Shown here one piece after another: positions 31,601 to 46,600 of a DNA stretch of 64,000 bases (position 1 is its first letter; every line of letters begins with the position of its first letter). The translations under genes and the position numbers were made by a program. Where the stretch lies: positions 17,337,260 to 17,401,259 of the forward strand of contig NC_065530.1 in NCBI RefSeq assembly GCF_020184175.1, written 5' to 3'. Source of the DNA: Aphis gossypii. Lineage: Eukaryota; Arthropoda; Insecta; Hemiptera; Aphididae. Under the pieces are notes generated by a model. The model was given only the letters and a program-made list of their open reading frames with translations. It had not been told where the DNA came from and did no database searches.

Positions 31601-34600
31601 AATATATAATACAAAACATACGTTTCGAACATTCATTAATTAAAACATAAAGATTTACTTTTTATACATATGAAAGTTAATGAGATTGTAATTATAATAT
31701 TTTAAAACGTGAAAAAGTAAAATATTACAAAAAGTTTCTTTATTACAAAGAGTCTTTATGTATAATAGTTGTCCTTTCATATGTTATAAGCGCATTAAAA
31801 ATATTGATTTTTTCCATCGAGATGCGTAAGCACAAAGTGGATATTTTGAGGTTTACTTTAAAGGTCAGTCGAATTAACTGTGCATTGCCACTTACACATT
31901 GAAATCATTTGATGGAAATGCAAAAAAAAATTAAAAGAGATGATTTTTTAATTAAAATATTGATTTGTCAACACAATAAAATGGCGTACAATATAGTTTT
32001 AGAATTTTTTTTTTTTTTTTTGATATTACAAGTATTATATTAAACTAAAGCTATGACAACAATTAAATCGAGAAATTTTAAATAACTTTCATCAAAGTTT
32101 GATTTTTAAAGTACAACATATTTTATCGAATAAAATAGTTTCCATTCAAATGTTTTGTGATATATATTTTCTAAAAAAACTTTCGATTACATTTTATTTC
32201 AATTCACAATACCTAAAACTTGAAACATTCTATAGGTAAGTATAATGCGTTTAACAATTCGAAAAGAAAATGCAATACATACAAATTACTTAACATAATT
32301 ATTAAGCAAACTTGAATTAAAAATTTAGAACTTGGGAGGCTAACTTTACGCACCTATACTTGTAGGTTAATAATAATACGAGTATAATGGAAATGGTTTC
32401 AGGATCGACGAAGGTAAAAATTGCATTAATAGCACGGGTATAGATCAATAATTAATATTAACCTTCAATAAGACATTTATAATCTAATAGGCTTTCTATA
32501 ATCCATCCTTGACGCGTATACAATTTCAAGGTATCTGTAATAATATAATATAAGTTTTGTACATATATGTATATGGTGTTGGTGGTTGTAAACAAATAGT
32601 AGTACACCATAAATATGCCCCAACCGTAGAGAACCCAACAATAAAACGTCCAATTTTTCAAACATAATTTTATGAAAAGATAAGGGAAAATGCAGAAAAC
32701 GTGAACTGCGTTTTGAATATTTGTTACATAGATTATATTATTATTCTGTTTGAAAAATGTTATTTTTGCTCTATTTTATCGCTACTGGTACATTATTACT
32801 TTTCGAATGATAGTAGTACACGATAAAAACAAGATGGAGAAATATATTATTTAATTTTGTTTTGTACACATATATTAAAAATATTGTATGTTCGTGTATT
32901 ACCAAAGTCGAAGACACGACAAACATCGACTCTCAAATTACCATCGGGGGACATTGCATAATTTATATATATATTTCGTTCATCTGGATGTCTATATATT
33001 ATGGTAATAAAAATCATAAACATGCACGGTCGTCGTGCGAACGATTTCAGTTTATAGGGCCACCACCACCCTCGATAATAATTAACCACCTCGCACAGAC
33101 TTCGATCTCTTGCTCGATATGGTTTAATAATAATGATAATGTAAATAATAATAATGATAATGATAATAATAATAGATATATACGTATGAAAATATATATA
33201 TTATGTATATTGTATATTGTATAATTTATATGAACTACTATAAAATATGAATGTACCATCGTCGTCATTAACGACGATAATAAATTTCAAAAGCGCGTGA
33301 ACGCCAGTGCACCGGTGAACATAATATATTGGGAGAGACCGGGAGTAATGGGGATCCCCGAAGCTTTTTATTTTTATATAATTTAGTTTTTGTATTCCAT
33401 TCGCCTTTGCGTCCTTTTTTGATGGTTGTTTAGAGCCGTGCTCAACTCCCACAAGCATCGGATACTGTGTTTTCTCACATTTTCGGGTAGTTTTTATTTT
33501 ATTTTTTATGATTTTTTGGAAATGTTATCACATCCTAAATTTTACACTCTGTCAATTGAATATAATTATAATGAGTGTCGACCAAGAGATTTATACTCGT
33601 TTTACGCGTTATTCCGTAATATTTATTTATAAGTGAAATATTAATATTTTTCGTGACTGTTGCCGACACAACCGGATAGAATCACATGCCTCTTAAATCC
33701 CACCTATTCACAATATTTTCCACCAAACGGAGTTCGTTACGACAAGCATTACTAATCTAACGGAAATCGGTGATCCACGATTGCATTGGAGGGGAAGAAG
33801 GCGTGTAACACGTATACCACGAACCTGACCTCGATTTCGTCGGTATGTGGTTGTAACGCCCACTCCCGGTTGCAGTCATCCAGCGACGACGCATAGTCAC
33901 AATACGAGATTTGATATATTTATCTTTTAACTTCAAAGTTCTCATTTTCTTTTGCGAGCGAATGAAAACCAGACATGATAGATTTGAATATAATGCATGT
34001 AATTTGTTCAAATGACGTGTGTATAGTGTAAGGTTTTAAAAATGTGAACAATTTGTACAGTGTTATTATTATTTTTTTATTTTTTTATTTTTTTTTTGGA
34101 AGGGAGGGAGTCAATTGTTATTATAATATATTATTATTACTACGATAACATTAATAGATGATGCATTAAATGGCGATCCTATCTCAAACCTTCAAAAAGT
34201 TGTGTATACATATTTATATTTGTTATGCGTTTCGCATTGAATTTAGTTTATAATAATAGTGCAATAAGTAACGAATGATTAGTGTGTAATAATTTAGAGT
34301 AAATCTGTTTAAAATGGGCACTGCGGGTCCAAAACGTTTGATTCTAAAGGTTTTTAAATGTCCACCAACTGGAGTGTAGATCTAGGTACAATGATACCAT
34401 ATCCGTATACTCCAAGGACGAAACAGTTAATGCATCAGCATTTCAAGTTTGCGACGACGTGTAAACAAAATCACAACGTTTCGGTTTAATTGGTATAATT
34501 TCAAAATTAATAGCATTGCGCTAACAAAAGAAAATTAATTAAATCATTGCCAATAATGCTTAGCGATTGATCAACATAGTTGGACGAAAAATTGAACAAG

Positions 34601-37600
34601 GGCAATTAAAATATATTTACATACACGCGATAAAATCGTTATAGTTCCTGCTGTTGACATCACATTTTTACCGACTACAATAACCGTCAAAAAATATTTA
34701 TATTTCGTAAACTCATAATATATAATGATTTACTGTTATACTTCTGTACCCTACCTATATTAATATTCTCATAAAGCTATAGCTTAATGTCTAATTGTAA
34801 ATATATCTATACAATTCTCAATTATAGAAAAAAAATCATAAAAATGTTTGATAACATTTTCATACTTATGTATTTTTGTTTACATAGTCTCAATGATGGG
34901 TTATTAATTATGACGTCTAATCATCAATTTTCAAATATAATATTAAATACTAGAACGTTACAGGTATAGTTAAATAACGAAAATCTTGGTAATTTATCAA
35001 AAATAAACATACGCTAACGGATATACTTGATAATATGTTACCAAGGGCAAGCAAATGGAACTATACCACAATATTTCTTTAATTAAGGAATCGTTTATAA
35101 TTTACTTCCATACGAGTCTATTGCTTCAATTGTATTAAGCTCTATCATAAATATAAATGTATTAACATTATTCTAAATTTCAGACAAAATGTTATTTAAT
35201 AACGTATTTTAATAAAATAATTTTAGTTGAAAAGTTTGTATCAAATATTTGAACTAATTAGACTCAATGATTAATTATTGGCGCATTTATCCTAATGACA
35301 AAACTTTTGGAACAATCTATTTTGTTTGTAAGTTTTTAAATAGACATTTTTATTCTTTGGAAACTAAATTATTTTACATAATTTATAGTGTATTTTAATT
35401 TATTGTAATGAGTATTTAATGTGTTTATTTTTCGCATTAAACTCTTTATTTAATAAATCAACTTTATATAACTAAATTTTACTAATAAAATCTGCATTAT
35501 TTTGATAATTTTAAGTCACAAAGTTTCAATTAGTAATAATCTATACTAATAATTTATTAATATAAAGATATTTACTATAAAATGTATAAAATTAGTGTAT
35601 AAATAAAGTTATACATCGTTTTTCTTCTACGCATCAAAAATCAATCTATACAGTTATAAAAAAACAAAAAACATTTTTTTTTTTTTTTTTTTTTAATTTA
35701 ACACATTAGACGCTATTACATTTTTGATATTTGATACTTGAATGTATCTTTACTCCATAGGATTATCGTTTGGCTATTTTTTAATCTTTTTCTTGTTGAT
35801 TTATTTATTATTTTATTATTTTATTTTTGTTATCCATTTGGTAATCAGATGACAGTAATTGGTATTTTTATGTGAATTTTGGCGAAGGAAGAGTTACAGT
35901 AAAAATAAATAAATAAATACAAATAATAATAAATGTAAAAAGCCTTTTTTGTCCCTAATTTAAAAAAATACCGTTCGTTATATTTTTATTGAAGTGCAAA
36001 TCAATAGAACCGCTTCCACTGTCCTTCACTCCCTAACCACAATAATGGGCAATGCAAAAATGGGTCAGGACAAAAATGAAGATTTCCCAGCTCTCACTTG
36101 AATGGTTTAAATCGATGGACCGTGGGTGTTGTATTTATTTACCAGATAATTACCTAACTAATCAATAAAAGTATGGTTTTTACCTTTTTGAAATACACAT
36201 TTTGAACACTTGTCATAATGGTCTTGGAGAACCTAACTATACACTTATATAACTACCATATAGTTTTCTAATTGTGTGGAATAGTTCAAAATGTTTTTTT
36301 TTATTTCTAATAATATTTAGCATAATATATATATGTTACGAGAAAAGTAGAAGTCGGGCAATTACATTTGGGCAGTGTAGATTAAATATTGAGTACATAA
36401 AAAAATTAAATAAAACATCTAGAAAATATAATTAACTTGTACAGTTTTTTTAATATTATTATCTAAAAGTGATTTGATATAAATAAAATACCTACAATAT
36501 ATTATTAAATTACAATTATTTTGATAATTTTATTCAAATTGATTATTATTAAAAAACAATGAAGGGCTATAGCATTATTTTACATTATTCATTACCACAT
36601 ACACCACTGTTATTGCACTTTGAGTTGCTAAGTCGACCAGATTTTTTACACTTACACAATGTATTGCAAGTACACCTATCGTACGCTTAGCCGTCTAAAT
36701 TAAAAGATTTTTAGAGATAATTAAATATTAAAATATCTAAGTATAGTTTTGTAGTGATATTTTTAAGTATAAAATATAAATACAATTCGATATAAATGTG
36801 TGAAGCCCGCTGTATTTAATTTACTTTGCCAATTATTTGAATCTGGGTGGGGTAGATTGTCGGGCAATTTAGTACAATGCCCGATCAATGTATGAACAAT
36901 TTGAGTATTAAAATTATCATTCTTACATTGTCCAAAATGTTCGAGCATTGTGCACAGTGCCCGGGCATTGTTATACAATGCCCGAATTTCCTACTTTGCC
37001 CGTAACATATATATAATAATTGTGATATTATTTAATTTAAATATTGAATATTATTTTATTGTATTTTAACAACAATTTAACTACTGGCATTCTTAAACAA
37101 TTTTTATAAACTATAAATACAATATATTAATAAATTATTCTTATTTAGGTAAATTGTAGTGCCTATACTCGTATATCCTAATATTGTGATTATTAAAACA
37201 TGAATTATTGATACAATATAATTTAACTTATTTTGTGCTAATCTTTACATAATATATATATATATATATTTATTTTATTATCACCTATATTACTTTAACT
37301 TGTTTTATATATGTATAGTAATAATAATTTTATTTACAGGTGATGTTAAAGATGAAACGTACTCGTCCGAAAATAACAGAAACTCTGGATATGAAACGAA
37401 TTTATACCTCTATTCTGTAAGTATTATTGAGAGAAATTAAATATTCTAGTAAAAAACCTGAAATACATTTTAAAATATGATTATTTTTTTTAATAATTGA
37501 ATAAAAATAATAGTTTAGCAGTACTAAATCTGATAATATAATTTTTGGAAAACTTCCAAAAGAATTTAATTAGTTTTAAAATGGATATTGTTTGAAACTG

Positions 37601-40600
37601 AGCTATATTCCTAAATTATATATGTCCCAATGATAATCAAAAAAAAAAAAACTATGATAAAAATAGTGGTTAAATAGTGGAAATTTATCAAATTATTGAA
37701 ACTTCTTAAAAATAAACTTAAATATTACAAAAATAAAATAATAGTGATTTAAATATGTTTAAATAGGCACCATCTTTTTTAGTTTCTCTTGTCCTCTTCA
37801 TGTCATTGATAAGCTATATTATTTTAAAATTTGGATGACATGACATATTAAGCTATCTATGTGTAATACATGTAATATATTATACATTCCGAAATAATTT
37901 ATAGGAACTTAATTGACAAGCAAATAATAATAACATAAGACTCGTATTAACGTTATACATACTCAGAATAAATTAAATCTCATACATTTTGTGTTTGTAC
38001 AAAATATGTAATATATAAATATATTAAATACATATCAAAATTAAGATAATAAAGTACCATTGTACCAAATAAGTATAATACCATCAAAATTATTATTCTT
38101 TAAATCGTTAAAATTGCAGGTTGTGTTTTAAAATATATATTATTAAATTATGTAGGTAATAATTATTTATATACTACTTTTAAGACTTAATATTTACTTC
38201 ATTTAACAAATTTTAAACAATTAATGTACCTACGACAATAGTTAGTAGTGTTATTACTTTATTTTATTATGTGGAAAAAGTTGTTTCTATTGCCAAAAAC
38301 CGTAATAACCCAACACTTAGAAGTCATATTTCAAAGCTTGAACAAGCTTACTCCTTTTTTATTGTCTTTCTATTTTATATTTTTAAATTCTATTTTCAGA
38401 ATTTATCTGACATCTTAAATATTATAACTAGATCACGATTTAGAATTTTTTTAATTTATACCAATCCATTTAAAATATAAGAAGCAAGACCCACTCTCAG
38501 GATAAACATAATATCTTACAGATAAAAAATAAAATTTCCTATGGTTTACTCGTAACCATAATATATATATATTTTTTTTTTATAGAATAAAACTAAACAA
38601 TACTATAAATTTGTATTATACAAAAGAAAACATTAAAACTGAATTAAATCGCATGGTCTTGGAATTCTGCTCATAATTTATTATTTCTCATATTATTATA
38701 GAACGACTAAACGCACCTATTATTAATTAAAAACAATAAATATAATACACTAGACACGTATTACGTAGTATTGTAAATTATTATTGTGCCCAATGAAATA
38801 CTGATTTGTGATTACCCTGCATATAGAAGACGTCATACCCACTTTTTTGATCTCCTATATTTTGCAAATGAGTTACATGGAAAAGTTACGCTCAGCAGTT
38901 CAAGTTTAGCTTCTCCAGTTTAAATTTTGAATCGAATTGAGAAATATTACTTAAGGATAATACTATTTTCTATGTCTATACCTTGATATTTTACTATATT
39001 CTGATTTTAAGCAAATAATAAAAATGTAAGATATTGCAATTTAAAAATTAAAATTGTTATAGTAAAAACTGTCGTATAATTATAGACGACTTTTTGTCGT
39101 TAAGTTTTATAATATATCAATTCACATTAATATTAATACTATAGATGCTAAACGTAGACTGCTAATTATAAATTTTCTAAATTATGAACTTATATATAAA
39201 ACAGGTGTAGCGTCCTCTTAATAATTTTTTAAAACCGCTGAAATGAAATTAAAATTCTTGTGAATAAACACGCAATTGGTGCATACTGCATAGTATAAAA
39301 AAATTATTTTGAGAAATCTCATCTGATTCAGTCAGCCCAATTGTCTAACCTCGATAATCGATCAGACTGCGGTAGTAAAAAAATACTAATTATGACTTTA
39401 CGAACTTTTATCATTGTGAACCGATTGATTGCAGGACGAAATGGACGACCGGCCGCGAGTGCCCACTTTCCTCAACTCGATTGCTGATTACTCGAACACC
39501 ATCCCAAATTTGGCGGATTCTGACACCAAGTCAACCACTGCCAAACAGGGATCGTCCAGGATGGGCACGCTTGTCGGCGTCTACCTGCCCTGCGTACAGA
39601 ACATCTTCGGAGTCATTTTGTTCATTCGACTATCGTGGGTTGTCGGCACGGCAGGTGTCGTCTACGGGTTCGGAATCGTATTCACCTGTTGTTGTGTGGT
39701 AAGTCTGATATATTATACATAAAAATAGACATAAAATACATTTACACCAACAATAGAATTATGCCCCACACAACTGATCATTGAATATGATTGCTGATTG
39801 TCACTCATTGCTTTCCAAGATGATAATATATTATCCAACTTCAGTTAACTTTGTGATTCTCACGCTAATTTTACTACATCACTGTTACAGTGACACTACA
39901 GAAGTATCTATCACTTTCTTTAAATTTCTGACCAACTACTCTTTTATTTTGTCCAACATGACTCGTCAACAATAACACTTCATACATATTACATATTTTC
40001 CTTATATTATATGGCCACCTATCTCGTATTTTATGATATTAATATTGTTACCGCATGAATTTAGTTTAAATTTCTTAACGCAAAAAAAGGAGTTAGTTGT
40101 AACTTTAAAACTTTTTTAATCATATATGACAAAATAATATATTCATTTTATCTGGAACAATATTTTTTTTTGAATGTACAATATTGTTAATATTATATAC
40201 TGTTTATCGTATCAAGCTATATTATTCAAATGAATTTTAACGAACTAGGTAAAACAAAAATTATTTTGAAATTGTTCATGATTTGCATAATTTTATTCAT
40301 TTTTTTTATTTTCATTTGGCGGCATTCACCCATTTTACTGTGATTCGTTTTATTTTTTAAACGAATGGTTTGTTAAATGCTACAATATTATAGTCAAACA
40401 AAACAGTTGGTATGCTGCTTATTCAAATACGCAAGCTGGTCTGACCACTGTTTTGTATTGTTAACGATCAATTAACGAGCTTTTTTGTAGCAGTTAAAAT
40501 CCCCCCTTCCCCCGTCACTCATTTTACGAAAAGTATACTTACCGCCAACGCGTGCTCGTTAAACGTATATTAAACCCTTGTAAGAGGAACGTTATAGCCG

Positions 40601-43600
40601 TTTTGGTTGAAATTTTATTTCTACCCTTGTGCATTATTATCGCTAAAAATGTTTAATGGTCGCTCATAAACAACCTGGTGGTGGATTCTTTAAACTTGTT
40701 TGTTATAATAATGTACGCATTGGGTGTACAAAATTCGAATTAAGTTCACACAAGCGTGATGTCTCTATGTGCATCCCAGTATGCCGTTATAAACTCTATA
40801 CGCCTCAGAATTCCGTATTTTAATCAAAAGTTATTCTTTATGAATAATTACAGGTTTGAACATCGTTAAGACGGCACTGCGTCTTTCGAATATTTCAAAT
40901 ATTAATTTATCCTCTAAAGCATAATATTTCCCATACGTTATACATTATGATACGCCGCTACTATTAATTACTTATGAGTTTCTTCTACTAGTTTTTCGTC
41001 GCTTTTATATGATATCCAGGGCAGATTGCTTTGTATTTACATAATTTTCATTGAGAAAATGAGTTGCTTTGAGGTGAAAGTCTATACGGTTGATCAAATA
41101 CAAGCGACGACATTCAGACCACTGTGTATAATATATTATCTTTTAAATAATCTTATTCTTAGATATCGTGTTATTAAAACATATAGGTACACGCATATTG
41201 CACATAGTTCACAAATAATTAGGTGTCTTTGAATATAAAATATAGTCCTATTATAATCAGTTATGCAACCAGTTGTACTACTAGGTACTCCTCTCTCCAA
41301 AATGTTTTATTAATTTTTAAGATATATTGTAAGAAACAATATTAATATAATTGATATCTAACAAATGAGAATCTACAGCTATAGGTAGATATATATATTA
41401 TAAATAAATAATTGTAGTTTTTCCATGTATTTTTTTTTTATAAGCTATACTAGGGGTGAACAAACTTTTTTTGGTCACGATCTACTAAAAATATACTTCA
41501 CTTTTAAGGATCATTTGCATAGAAATGCATTAAGTGTATAATATACCGTTAAAATAAATTCTCACATGATGAAAAATTAAACTGTCCACAATCGACCGTT
41601 TGGCTGCCCCTAAGCTATACCAATGGTATAACTCGGCTCCACTAGTGGAAAAAAATATAAAAAATATTGTAATTATTCAATAGTATTGTCAAAAAAATAG
41701 AAAAACAAGAATATATTGTCTTCCTCAGATTAAAAATTAAGAAAACCCCTATGGAGAGGTTGGAAATATTTGAAATAACTATAAAAAATTATTCAAATAT
41801 TTTATCGAAAAAGTGAAAACGAAATATAATATTTACCATTTACTAGCCAAAAATGAGTAAAAAAGAGTGATGATAAATTCTAGGGGTAATATTTTATTTG
41901 TAACAAATTTACAAAAAAAATCCCAATAAAGTTCAATAGTGGTTTCAAAAACGTAGTACATAAAAAAAGGCTTATTGTTTTATATACATATATTATATGT
42001 TATAAAAAATAAGGATATGAATGACCATGTTGATAATATGTTGATCAAATGCTACATAATATATAATGCGTCCTCGTGGTATATTCCATTTGAATACTTG
42101 AAAACGGCCAAGATATGAAGTACTTTTCCCCTACAAATATAGTTTATGATCAATATATCAGCACTTTCCGAAAATAGATCCTAGTTAAGCCACTGGATAT
42201 CACCCTATAAACTGCACCAGAATATTACCCGTTTGCTTTATCTAAATTATATTATTATTACAAAATAATAATCATTATAATTATAATTATAATAAATGAA
42301 TTTATAGATAAAAAAAAAAAAAAAAAAAAAAAAAAAGTTATTAACGTTTAAATGCACATTGTGCTTGGAAAAAATTAATAGCTGGTATGCTAAAACGTAT
42401 TTCTTGAACTAAACGCCTCGTAATACCATATCGAAAACCATAAAAACGGCGATTAAAACTACTTTTATGATTTTTTTAGATTTTGTTACATAAACCATTA
42501 CATTTATAGGTTAAACGGAAAATCCAACAACCATGATACGTACGAAGGGATCATTTTACAACCATTATTCATAACGTTCATATCACTCCGTATTACATTT
42601 ATGGTTTAATTATCTTAATGCAACCTATCATACAGTATACTATATGTATGTACATGATACTTAATTTATATATATATATAAGTTTTCCGAGCAATTCACC
42701 CGCACAAATATACATTATAATACTCGTATATTATTATTATTATATTATTATTGTCTTCTGTATGCACTCACATCACATTATTTTTACAATTGTCCAATTA
42801 CTTAAATGTAAATAACGAAACCATGATTTTTACGATTATTTTCTTCTCTCTCGCGGAGATTGATTTTTGATGTCAACTCGACAAACTTGTAATACATAAC
42901 ACGATCCGTAAACTTTCCACCTTCCATCAAATAACCGATCGTCCATCATTTTAAATAAAATTTACCTCCAGGCCATATTAATGAAACCATTTATATTTTA
43001 TTTTTTCAGACAATGTTAACTGCTATCTCTATGAGTGCCATAGCCACGAACGGTGTTGTGCCTGCTGGCGGGCCGTACTTCTTGATATCCAGATCGCTGG
43101 GTCCCGAGTGCGGGGGAGCTGTTGGTATGCTATTCTACACCGGTATCACACTGGCTGCGTCCATGTACATCATTGGGGCAGTTGAAATCATACTCGTGAG
43201 TATCTCGTCAATCGATCGAAGGGGTCAAAATATGGAGAAAAATCATAGGGGAAGACTTTAAACATAAGTACTTTGAAATAATAAATGGAGGTTAAAAATA
43301 TATCTTTAATATCCACTTGTTTATGAAATAAATAACTAAGCAAATTTGTTAATTATTTTTTTATTTAACAAAAGTAATTGGTAATATTACTATTTAAAAA
43401 ATATTAAATTACATTTTTAATCTATACTTTATTAAAATTTACCATTTAATCTTAATATAATGACATATTGTAATTATACAAGGGTATTCCTTATTTTTAA
43501 TTTCTAAGATATAATAAAAATTATAATAACGTTTATATTTCTAAAACATAACATGATAATTTTAAAAAAAACAGTGAACATTTTTGAAAAAGTTTATTAC

Positions 43601-46600
43601 TATCTAATTAAAATAATTGAACTTATATTTTTTAATATATAAATGATACTCAATTATTTGAATGAGTTAACAACAGCTAAAAAATTAGTGGTTAAAACTG
43701 ATATTTCACAAAAAGGGATGTAAAATGTAAGCTTAAAGTAGGAGGTATAGGTTAATTCTCTTTATGGGTGTCCCGTTCTAACCACTCATCGGACGTTATT
43801 CATATAGTTTACTATATACATATTATGTAATACAATATTATATAATTTATGGTAAAACTAAATAAATTATTCTAGTGCAGTAGTACGATACGATGTTTAT
43901 AACAACTTCCATTTATATTTCAATTTTAAATCTAAACTGGCGCGTCGCATAAAAGAAACAGCGAAACAATAACGCTTTTTCGAAAACATAAAATATATCA
44001 ATAATAATAATATTATCGTATGTTGTAAGCCACACGCGTGTAAAATTTACAACAGCTTCTATTTCAAACGCCGAACTTTATTATGTTTCAACAGACGTAC
44101 ATGGCGCCAACCTTATCGATTTTCGGAGACTTCAGCAAAGACAGCAGTATAATGTACAACAATTTCCGCGTATACGGGACAATATTGCTGATGGTCATGA
44201 GCTCGATCGTATACGTCGGCGTTAAGTTTGTCAACAAATTTGCGTCCGTGGCATTGGCCTGCGTGCTGTTGTCCATCTTGTCTGTATACGTGGGCATTTT
44301 TTATAACTTCCATGGCAGCGATAAACTTTAGTAAGTACCTAAGTATTGAGATGGTACTAAGTACATCGCACCATTCGCACCGGTCGCCTTGTGCCCGTCT
44401 CGTAGTTTTTTTTTTTTTTTTTTTTATCACTACATTAGTAATAAATAACAACTATTGTGATTGTCATATTTTAACGTAGTACGCGCGCGCGTGTCACTTT
44501 TCAGCATGTGCTCGCTGGGTAATCGGCTGCTGAAAGACATGGATTTGAAAAACTGCAATAAAGCGGTCGGCGGTTACTTGCACAACATGTACTGCGCCAA
44601 CGGTACAGGACCGTGCGATAGCTACTTTGATATGCATAATACGACAATTGTAAAAGGCATTCGTGGAATTAGCAGTGGTGTTTTCTTTGGTAGGTGTCTT
44701 AAACAAGAAAATTAGTAATAAATCTTAATCATACAGTTCTCGTCGAGGTGTATTACGTTGTATTACGTACACATTGTACCCAAAAGTTATTATAAGTTAG
44801 GATGCAAATTACTCGTATAGATTTTCAAAAACTACTAAATAAATATTTTAACTTTCAATTACAAGGGCCATACGCAAAACCACTGAATGTAGATATTTTT
44901 GTATTTATTAAATCTAATTAAATTCGATTATTTCAATTACTATTTTCATGTACAGTAAAACATATTATACCTACGTAAAAAATGTATTGTTAAAACATAC
45001 ATCATTCATTTATAGTGTTAATATTTTCATACTGTGCCTTAAAGTTAAGTACTTTTTCGAAACAATTTATAAAAAAAAAAAAAACATCAATTTAATATCA
45101 TTATTTACTGTACACTGTGTTTTCGGTTAAAATTGTTCGACTATAAAAACCATATTAGTATTCGGATCGAAATAAAAACAATACAGATGATATTTGTTTA
45201 AACTATAAACTGTGTTTTATATGTCACAGAAAATATCTTTGGTAACTTTTTGGAAAGTGGACAGTACATAGCCAGAGGTCATAATCTAGACGATATCCAG
45301 CCATTGAGTAAAAATACTTATAATATGGTAATGGTTGATATCACTACAACATTCACTATACTTATTGGCATATTCTTTCCATCCGTAACTGGTCAGTATT
45401 CTTTTATATTATTATGTTTTGTTATTATTATTATTATCATTGTTCACGTTATTTTTTAATTATTTTTACTTAGGAATCATGGCCGGTTCTAACAGATCTG
45501 GGGATTTAGCAGATGCACAAAAATCAATTCCTATTGGTACAATATTAGCTATTCTAAGTACATCGTCAGTTTACCTGTCTGCCGTCCTACTATTCGGAGC
45601 CACGGTCGATAATTTACTACTTAGAGACAAGTAAGCATACAAAACCAATCAAAATAACGCTGTATATAGTCAGATTTTTCGATTAAAATAACAAACAATG
45701 AGGGATACATTCAAAAGAATATCATTTTAGCTGAATGTCATTTAAAAGAAACTGTACGCTATACTATTGTATTTTTGTTATCCCATTTTTATTTATATGA
45801 TGTTTTTTGCATAGGTAGTCTGATAAAGGACTATATTATTTGAATCTTACATTGTAAAAGAAAAGATAATATTTTCAGCCATCGTAGTCGTGCATTGTAC
45901 CGCGTATTTTATTAGACTTTTATAGTAAAACATAATGGCGGCGATGTCTCGTCTACTTTGTAGTTTCTATCATATACAAGCATTTTGGAATCAATAATGC
46001 ATCTGACATTATCTTACCGTACATAGATGTAAAATTCAAATCATCAACTTTGAAGAGCATTATACTAGATTAAATCCACTATATCGTCAATGTTAAATAT
46101 AAATATATCTATAGCCATGTATTATGTGTGTAGGGATATAGTTACAATAGTTGACGACGTGTAATGTCTGAATATAATAATACGTATATGTCGTATATAA
46201 TATACATTATACATAATACAATTTATGTAAAAATTCAAGTTGTTTTTAAAAAATGTAATACTTTTTTTCTACGTCTAAGAAAACAATATTTCAATAAAAT
46301 GTTTTATAGGCTCGACTATATCTTACTCTGTTTCTGTTGCAGACAGCGAATATTTTAAGCACATAAATTTAAAAGACACAAATTTAGGTTAAATAAATAT
46401 TCGATATAATAATTATTATCTAGAATCTAGATACTTTCTTAAACACATCATAATATTTTAAATCATACAAATGTACTTTCTTCACGTAACTGTTTTACAC
46501 ACTATTCAATTTGATACCTGCGGTGTTTATTTTTGTTGTTTTTTTTTTTTTAATTTCTTCAGTCATAAATTAATCGAAATAACTTAATTCTACTAATTAT

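Larger units (their letters stand above)
3328..37339. other. kcc intron 1, 34 kb
   Basis: Runs from donor GTACGG to acceptor TTTACAG. It is AT-rich, with many poly-A/T runs and AT microsatellites. No host-gene exon could be supported inside it. It contains a degraded LINE fragment, a pogo-like MITE, a 1 kb GATTCTGA-ended element and a 672-bp inverted-repeat element, each listed separately. Relatively GC-richer islands occur at about 9.4-10.0, 14.8-15.0, 17.7-17.9, 19.0-19.3, 20.0-20.6, 23.1-23.3, 30.5-31.0 and 33.7-34.0 kb and could be regulatory or alternative 5' exons. Confidence 0.8.
39699..43009. other. kcc intron 3
   Basis: 3.3 kb of AT-rich intron. It holds a hAT-like MITE (41451-41612) and a 27-base A run. 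Other open frames are short and unrecognised. No duplicate of the neighbouring exons was seen. Confidence 0.8.

Noticed and set aside
36962..36984. Hairpin as a microRNA precursor or intrinsic terminator
   Set aside because: The stem is only ten base pairs and lies inside a repeat element full of the same motif; rho-independent terminators do not apply to a nuclear genome.
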